A stretch of DNA of 64,000 bases from CBFFRJ01 sp051486985 (GTDB lineage Bacteria; Pseudomonadota; Gammaproteobacteria; Enterobacterales; Enterobacteriaceae): NCBI RefSeq assembly GCF_051486985.1, contig NZ_JAHVDV010000015.1, positions 1 through 64,000 of the forward strand. Direction: 5' to 3'. The position numbers and the translations under genes are program-made. This document shows positions 60,183 to 64,000 of this stretch, in pieces. Within the stretch, counting starts at the first letter, position 1. Every line of letters begins with the position of its first letter. Below the pieces are notes generated by a model that was not told the DNA's origin, searched no databases, and saw only the letters and a program-made list of their open reading frames with translations.

Positions 60183-60880
60183 CGACGATACGCTTCGAGA
60201 GTGTGTCGTTGCCTGCCGTCGGCCGAGAAGTTGTCGGCGGCAAGCCATTTTCTGAACGCCTGGTCTAACTGCGGCCATTCACCGTCAATAACTGAAAACC
60301 AGTCGGTATCCCGGTTGCGGCCCTTCGCAACCAGAGCCTGACGAAAACGCCCTTCATACTGAAAACCTAACCGCAGTGCAGCACGCCTTGAGGGTTCGTT
60401 AAGGCTGTTGCATTTCCACTCATAGCGGCGATAGCCCAGCGTTTCCATAACGTAATGCATTAACAGCCACTGTGCTTCCGTCGCAGCGACCGTTCGCGTA
60501 AGCAGGGGCGAGAAATGCACGCTTCCTACCTCCACCACGCCATTAGCGGCATCAATGCGCATCAGTGAGAGAGAGCCGACCGGAGACTGCCTTCGCGTAT
60601 CAATCACGGCAAAATGAAGAGGATCCTGTAATTCGCACACGCTGGCGACCCATGCACTGAAGGATGCCAGATCCTGATCCGGTTCACGCAAAAGCCAGGT
60701 CCAGCTGCGCGTATCGCCAGCAAGGCTGTGCGCTGCGAAAAGGGCAGGTGCATGACCGACCTGAAGGGGCTCCAGACGGCAATATTGTCCCTCAAGCGTG
60801 ACGCGCTGCGGAAAAGGGCGTGGCTGCCAGTCGGGCAGGGCATCCCCCACCGGTTGTCCGTACTGATTGCGTTGATTCAT
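60179..60880 (-). CDS. GNAT-family N-acetyltransferase (RimJ/RimL-like)
   Basis: 233-residue acetyltransferase with the RimL-type GNAT fold: FAVIDTRRQSPVGSLSLMRI, then the central motif A region GSVHFSPLLTRTVAATEAQWLLM, then SLNEPSRRAALRLGFQYEGRFRQ typical of the subgroup that modifies protein or small-molecule amino groups. The substrate is unknown. Conserved enterobacterial neighbour of rpmE2-rpmJ2 but transcribed towards it. No signal peptide. Confidence 0.9.
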   Translation of the reverse strand: MNQRNQYGQPVGDALPDWQPRPFPQRVTLEGQYCRLEPLQVGHAPALFAAHSLAGDTRSWTWLLREPDQDLASFSAWVASVCELQDPLHFAVIDTRRQSPVGSLSLMRIDAANGVVEVGSVHFSPLLTRTVAATEAQWLLMHYVMETLGYRRYEWKCNSLNEPSRRAALRLGFQYEGRFRQALVAKGRNRDTDWFSVIDGEWPQLDQAFRKWLAADNFSADGRQRHTLEAYRR

Positions 60881-61035
60881 TGTCTCTCCCCTATGTCATC
60901 AACCCAGCGTAAAGCGTTGCGGGTTGGATAAAAAGAGCCACAATGAACAATTTTTACGGTGCCATTTTGGGATGCTGTCCCTTCGTCGGTCTTTGCGTTT
61001 ATGCCCGAATGCGCTGCGGTGAGACACCCAGGTTC

Positions 61036-61506
61036 TTACTGAGCGGCATCTTGTCTGGAAAGCGTGAAAACATCGTAAAACGAGAGTTCGCCTTTGCGGG
61101 CAATCATTTTCTGCAGTTGGGTTTTGCTCTCAACATCCACGCCCGGGGAACTGAGGATGGCGCTGATTAACTCCTGAGGAACAAAACGGGTGTTATACCA
61201 TTCGCCGTTATAGCAAACGCGAAAGTCCAGAACATCGATATCGTCGTAACGATAACGTGGGGAGACATCGAAGAAGAAGAAGGCGTTGAGCAGGCCAAAC
61301 AGCACCACCAGCAGCCAGACTGAGTCTTCAAGCGTTTCTGATAGCAGCATAACCGCGAGTGTCGCAAAAAAAGCGAGGTACATGCCGACAAAAAGCCCGG
61401 GGTGTTTGCGTATAAAGCTGATGCTAAACCGTGGACGATTGTCACGCTTTTCGCGCTGGTTAATATCGTCAATGGTTTCGCTGAGCAGCCGCTGGATCTC
61501 TGTCAT
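61036..61506 (-). CDS. ylaC: inner-membrane protein YlaC
   Basis: 156-residue inner-membrane protein, the E. coli length. Two hydrophobic helices at about 36-56 and 62-82 (LFVGMYLAFFATLAVMLLSE, then WLLVVLFGLLNAFFFFDV) separate cytoplasmic N- and C-terminal parts; the conserved YRYDDIDVLDFRVCYNGEWY follows. Function unknown. It marks the return to the E. coli order ylaC-maa-hha-tomB-acrB. Confidence 0.94.
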   Translation of the reverse strand: MTEIQRLLSETIDDINQREKRDNRPRFSISFIRKHPGLFVGMYLAFFATLAVMLLSETLEDSVWLLVVLFGLLNAFFFFDVSPRYRYDDIDVLDFRVCYNGEWYNTRFVPQELISAILSSPGVDVESKTQLQKMIARKGELSFYDVFTLSRQDAAQ

Positions 61507-61605
61507 CTGGCGCCTTGTATGATCTGATATGCTGGGGAATGCGATATTTTAAGTTGCCATAATGTGTGAAAAAAGTAACAGTTGTGCGGCAAAAAATGAT
61601 AACAG

Positions 61606-62172
61606 TTACGCCTTTTGCTCTGGCAAGGTTTTGATCACACGAGCCGGATTGCCGCCCACCACGGTATTGGCAGCAACATCTTTCACGACAACCGCACCGG
61701 AGGCAATGACGGCGTTATCGCCGATCGTGACGCCGGGATTGATCACCGCGCGCCCGCCTATCCAGACGTTATTGCCGATGCGTACGGGCTTACCGAATTC
61801 GAAACCGCTATTACGCTCAGTGGCATCCAACGGATGCGTTGCGGTGTAAATATGCACCCCTGGCGCCAGCATGCAGTTATCACCAATATGAATAGGGCAT
61901 ACATCGAGCATCACGCAATCAAAATTAGCGTAAAACGCTTCACCTAAATAAATATTGTAGCCGTAGTCGCAACGAAAGCTGGGTTCAATATATGCTCCGC
62001 GACTCTGGCCCAATAATTCTTCAAGTATGGCGTTACGCTCGGCTTTGTCGTGCGGGCTGGAGTGATTATAACGGTGAAGTAAGGCTCTGGCATGCAGTCG
62101 ATCAGCGCGCAGCGTCTCATCGGCAGGCTGATAGGGAAGGCCCGAAATCATTTTTTGTTTTTCTTCATTCAT
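61606..62172 (-). CDS. maa: maltose O-acetyltransferase
   Basis: Left-handed beta-helix acetyltransferase of 188 residues that acetylates maltose, glucose and related sugars from acetyl-CoA; its physiological role is uncertain. The N-terminal alpha-helical Mac domain (ADETLRADRLHARALLHRYN) precedes hexapeptide repeats (IGDNCMLAPGVHIYTATHPL, then IGNNVWIGGRAVINPGVTIG). The active-site histidine is in YTATHPLD. The start MNEEKQKM at 62172 is the E. coli-like one; five extra upstream codons were rejected. Confidence 0.95.
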   Translation of the reverse strand: MNEEKQKMISGLPYQPADETLRADRLHARALLHRYNHSSPHDKAERNAILEELLGQSRGAYIEPSFRCDYGYNIYLGEAFYANFDCVMLDVCPIHIGDNCMLAPGVHIYTATHPLDATERNSGFEFGKPVRIGNNVWIGGRAVINPGVTIGDNAVIASGAVVVKDVAANTVVGGNPARVIKTLPEQKA

Positions 62173-62186
62173 GAAGATAACGCGCA

Positions 62187-62214
62187 CCTGTTAAAGCCTG
62201 TTAAAGCCTGTTAA
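62187..62214. repeat. short tandem repeat between hha and maa
   Basis: Two and four-fifths perfect copies of the 10-base unit CCTGTTAAAG in the intergenic region, 15 bases upstream of the maa start. The copy number is likely to vary between strains and may alter the spacing of maa control elements. Confidence 0.8.
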
Positions 62215-62244
62215 TACGAAAGCCATAATAAATGTTGGCAAAGA

Positions 62245-62463
62245 TTAGCGTACAAATTTCCATACGGAGGAAGGAATTTTGTCATAAAGCTTATTCATGG
62301 TGAGTTCCGCCAGGCGGTGGTCGGCTGCTGAATAAAACACCGTTAGTTCATCATCCGGCAGTTCGTATTTATTTTTTTCAATAACGCGTTCCAGGGTGTC
62401 AATTGACTGACAGCGTCGTAAACGCATCAAATAATCAACTTTGGTTAATGGCTTTTCGGACAT
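62245..62463 (-). CDS. hha: hemolysin expression-modulating protein Hha
   Basis: 72-residue nucleoid-associated protein that binds H-NS and StpA and helps silence AT-rich horizontally acquired DNA. In the TomB pair it behaves as the toxin-like partner. Highly conserved (KNKYELPDDELTVFYSAADH), with Cys18 that TomB-dependent oxidation targets. It follows tomB with a 26-base gap in the same operon. Confidence 0.97.
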   Translation of the reverse strand: MSEKPLTKVDYLMRLRRCQSIDTLERVIEKNKYELPDDELTVFYSAADHRLAELTMNKLYDKIPSSVWKFVR

Positions 62464-62489
62464 AACTTTACCTTTACTGGTTGTAATAT

Positions 62490-62864
62490 TTAACAGGAAT
62501 GGCTAACAGGGTGAGCCTTGCTCACATTCACAAAACAGCGAAACAGGCGATTGCCTGATTGACGCCATTTCTGCAAGTCTAGTGTGTTGATACCGTAACT
62601 ACTGAACAGCATAAACGTATCATCAAGGTATTCGTCTATCTGCTCAATCAGCTTATTATCTTCATTATACTTAATTTTATAATTAAGTGCGAAGGTTGCG
62701 ATATGCTCGATCAACTCATTTAACTGTAAGTTGATTGCAGACGTAGGATCATTAACCCATCCATGATGACTTTCTTCAAGATTGACGAGACAGTCATGGT
62801 ACAACGTTTCGCAGAGAAATTTAAGCTGTGCGATATCATGCCTTTTTGGCGAGTATTCGTCCAT
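62490..62864 (-). CDS. tomB: Hha toxicity modulator TomB
   Basis: 124-residue acidic protein (YbaJ) that reverses Hha toxicity by an oxygen-dependent mechanism, possibly by oxidising Hha Cys18. The E. coli length and the start MDEYSPKRHDIAQL are conserved; a GTG one codon earlier is possible. The N-terminal half is helical (KFLCETLYHDCLVNLEESHH), and cysteines are present. First gene of tomB-hha. Confidence 0.96.
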   Translation of the reverse strand: MDEYSPKRHDIAQLKFLCETLYHDCLVNLEESHHGWVNDPTSAINLQLNELIEHIATFALNYKIKYNEDNKLIEQIDEYLDDTFMLFSSYGINTLDLQKWRQSGNRLFRCFVNVSKAHPVSHSC

Positions 62865-63343
62865 CACGCATCCCCTTCTGAGTCGATTTTTTTACTAATT
62901 TAAACACTGCTCGGGATGGAAACTTCTGATCTGACCAGAAGCATAAGCTGCTTTCTGCATTGATTTAACTATAAGCCAGTCTTAAAGAGATTTCATGGCG
63001 CTATTACGAAAAATTACAATTAATCCTTACCTTCTCCAGCGAGGCGCTGGAACCCCATTCATAAAGGCAATTTTACGCACTGACTACGTGGAGAAAGCTG
63101 AGCAACATCTCTTAAACTTCATCAGGTTAGCAAAAGCAACACGCTATTTGACTAATATAAACGATCGAAAACGAGAATAACCAGGAACATTCTTACTTAA
63201 AGAGATTGTACCAGTTCATTAAGAATAATACCTGGATATATAAAATACAGTTTCAATGCCGTATTAATTCTAAGCCTAATTGATGATTCATAAAATAAAC
63301 AGTCAGACAATAAGAGCATTTAATGATACGTGTAACGGAGATG
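62865..63343. other. tomB-acrB intergenic region
   Basis: About 480 bases, AT-rich, between the tomB start and the acrB terminator. It should hold the tomB-hha promoter. Apart from the doubtful 61-codon frame and a small dyad (CCAGCG/CGCTGG near 63036-63050), nothing is supported. Confidence 0.4.
62995..63180 (+). CDS. doubtful small open frame between tomB and acrB
   Basis: 61-codon frame (MALLRKITINPYLLQRGAGT...) with a weak AAGAGA before the start. It uses several rare codons and matches no family I know. The tomB-acrB interval is non-coding in E. coli. Listed because the interval is otherwise empty; it may simply be chance. Confidence 0.2.
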   Translation: MALLRKITINPYLLQRGAGTPFIKAILRTDYVEKAEQHLLNFIRLAKATRYLTNINDRKRE

Positions 63344-63369
63344 AAAAAGGCCGCTTACGCGGCCTTTTC
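63344..63369. terminator. acrB terminator
   Basis: Stem GGCCGC (63349-63354) / GCGGCC (63359-63364) extended by A and T runs on both sides, loop TTAC. It ends acrAB on the minus strand and could also act on the plus strand. Confidence 0.88.
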
Positions 63370-63380
63370 TTTTAAGGTTT

Positions 63381-64000
63381 TCAGTGTTGCTCAACCTTAT
63401 GGCTGTGCTCCACATCTTCATTTTTACGGCTAAATCGACGGCGTACCACCACGAAGAAGACCGGAACGAAGAAGATGGCCAGTACCGTTGCGGTGATCAT
63501 ACCACCCATTACGCCAGTACCGACTGCGTTCTGTGCGCCGGAACCAGCACCAGAGCTGATAACCAGCGGCAGAACCCCAAGGATAAACGCCAGCGACGTC
63601 ATCAGAATAGGACGCAGACGCATACGCACCGCTTCCAGGGTGGCTTCAATAAGCCCTTTGCCTTCTTTATCCATAAGGTCTTTGGCGAATTCCACGATAA
63701 GAATCGCGTTCTTCGCCGACAGGCCAATGGTTGTCAGCAGACCTACCTGGAAATAGACGTCGTTCGTCAGTCCGCGGAAGGTTGCTGCCAGCAGCGCACC
63801 GATGACACCGAGGGGAACAACCAGCATAACGGAGAACGGAATCGACCAGCTTTCATACAAAGCGGCCAGACACAGGAACACCACGATTAACGAGATGGCA
63901 TACAGGGCAGGGCCCTGGTTGCCGGACAGACGTTCCTGATAGGACATCCCCGTCCAGTCGTAACCAATACCGGTCGGTAATTTACCGGCCAGCTCTTCCA
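63381..64000 (-). CDS. acrB: multidrug efflux pump AcrB, 3' part
   Basis: C-terminal fifth of the RND proton-drug antiporter AcrB, continuing beyond the window. About 206 residues are visible, from the last porter-domain loop (EELAGKLPTG) through helices 8-12 to the cytoplasmic tail ending HSHKVEQH. The helix-10/11 region LLTTIGLSAKNAILIVEFAKDLM and FFVVVRRRFSRKNED are characteristic. The TM4 proton-relay aspartates lie outside the window. With AcrA and TolC it exports drugs, bile salts and dyes. Confidence 0.98.
   Translation of the reverse strand, partial: EELAGKLPTGIGYDWTGMSYQERLSGNQGPALYAISLIVVFLCLAALYESWSIPFSVMLVVPLGVIGALLAATFRGLTNDVYFQVGLLTTIGLSAKNAILIVEFAKDLMDKEGKGLIEATLEAVRMRLRPILMTSLAFILGVLPLVISSGAGSGAQNAVGTGVMGGMITATVLAIFFVPVFFVVVRRRFSRKNEDVEHSHKVEQH

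Noticed and set aside
1..64000. CRISPR arrays, tRNA or rRNA genes, insertion sequences, prophage genes
   Set aside because: Looked for on both strands; no spaced direct repeats, cloverleaf genes, transposase or integrase frames were seen.

Overview
The window is a chromosomal segment of a member of the Enterobacteriaceae, most like the Enterobacter/Lelliottia/Leclercia/Klebsiella group; I do not name a genus. About two thirds of it follows the Escherichia coli K-12 gene order from yajO to acrB nearly gene for gene, with protein lengths equal to or within a few residues of the E. coli ones. No tRNA, rRNA, CRISPR array, insertion sequence, integrase or phage gene was seen.

Layout of the core. 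yajO, dxs, ispA and xseB (aldo-keto reductase, isoprenoid precursors, exonuclease VII) lie opposite thiI. yajL-panE and yajQ/yajR follow. Next come the cytochrome bo3 operon cyoABCDE, ampG-yajG and bolA. The protein quality-control block is tig, clpP-clpX, lon, hupB, ppiD, with visible sigma-32 promoters before clpP and lon. Then ybaV, fadM, queC, ybaE, cof, the cysteine-detoxification pair cdsH/decR, mdlAB, the nitrogen-control operon glnK-amtB (perfect sigma-54 site), tesB, ybaY, atl and the 4.5S RNA gene ffs. After an interruption come ybaA and pdeB, and finally ylaC, maa, hha-tomB and the 3' part of acrB.

Three accessory insertions interrupt this order. (1) Between yajR and cyoE: an operon of an NhaC-family transporter, a cytoplasmic GH29 alpha-L-fucosidase and a Cra/ScrR-type LacI regulator, with a near-perfect 20-bp candidate operator upstream. 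(2) Between ffs and ybaA: an uncharacterised bicistron (ribbon-helix-helix-like protein plus a 72-residue protein) and a lacI-lacZ pair with its own lac operator but no lacY. (3) Between pdeB and ylaC: a GntR regulator, an acid-sugar dehydratase of the enolase superfamily and a PTS EIIBC; then an Fe(II)/2-oxoglutarate-type oxygenase with a MetQ/MetN/MetI-like importer; then zinc-independent ribosomal protein paralogues rpmE2-rpmJ2 behind a Zur-type box; then a GNAT acetyltransferase.

The least explained signal is a short reading frame just upstream of the oxygenase-importer operon. It has its own ribosome-binding site, begins Met-Met-Arg-Cys-Cys-Cys and overlaps the oxygenase start in another frame. 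It looks like a cysteine-sensing leader peptide and suggests that the operon scavenges an organosulfur compound. Other points worth a check are the RHH bicistron, the lac locus without a permease, the NhaC-type transporter paired with a fucosidase, and a terminator hairpin that is also an NtrC-site match in front of glnK.
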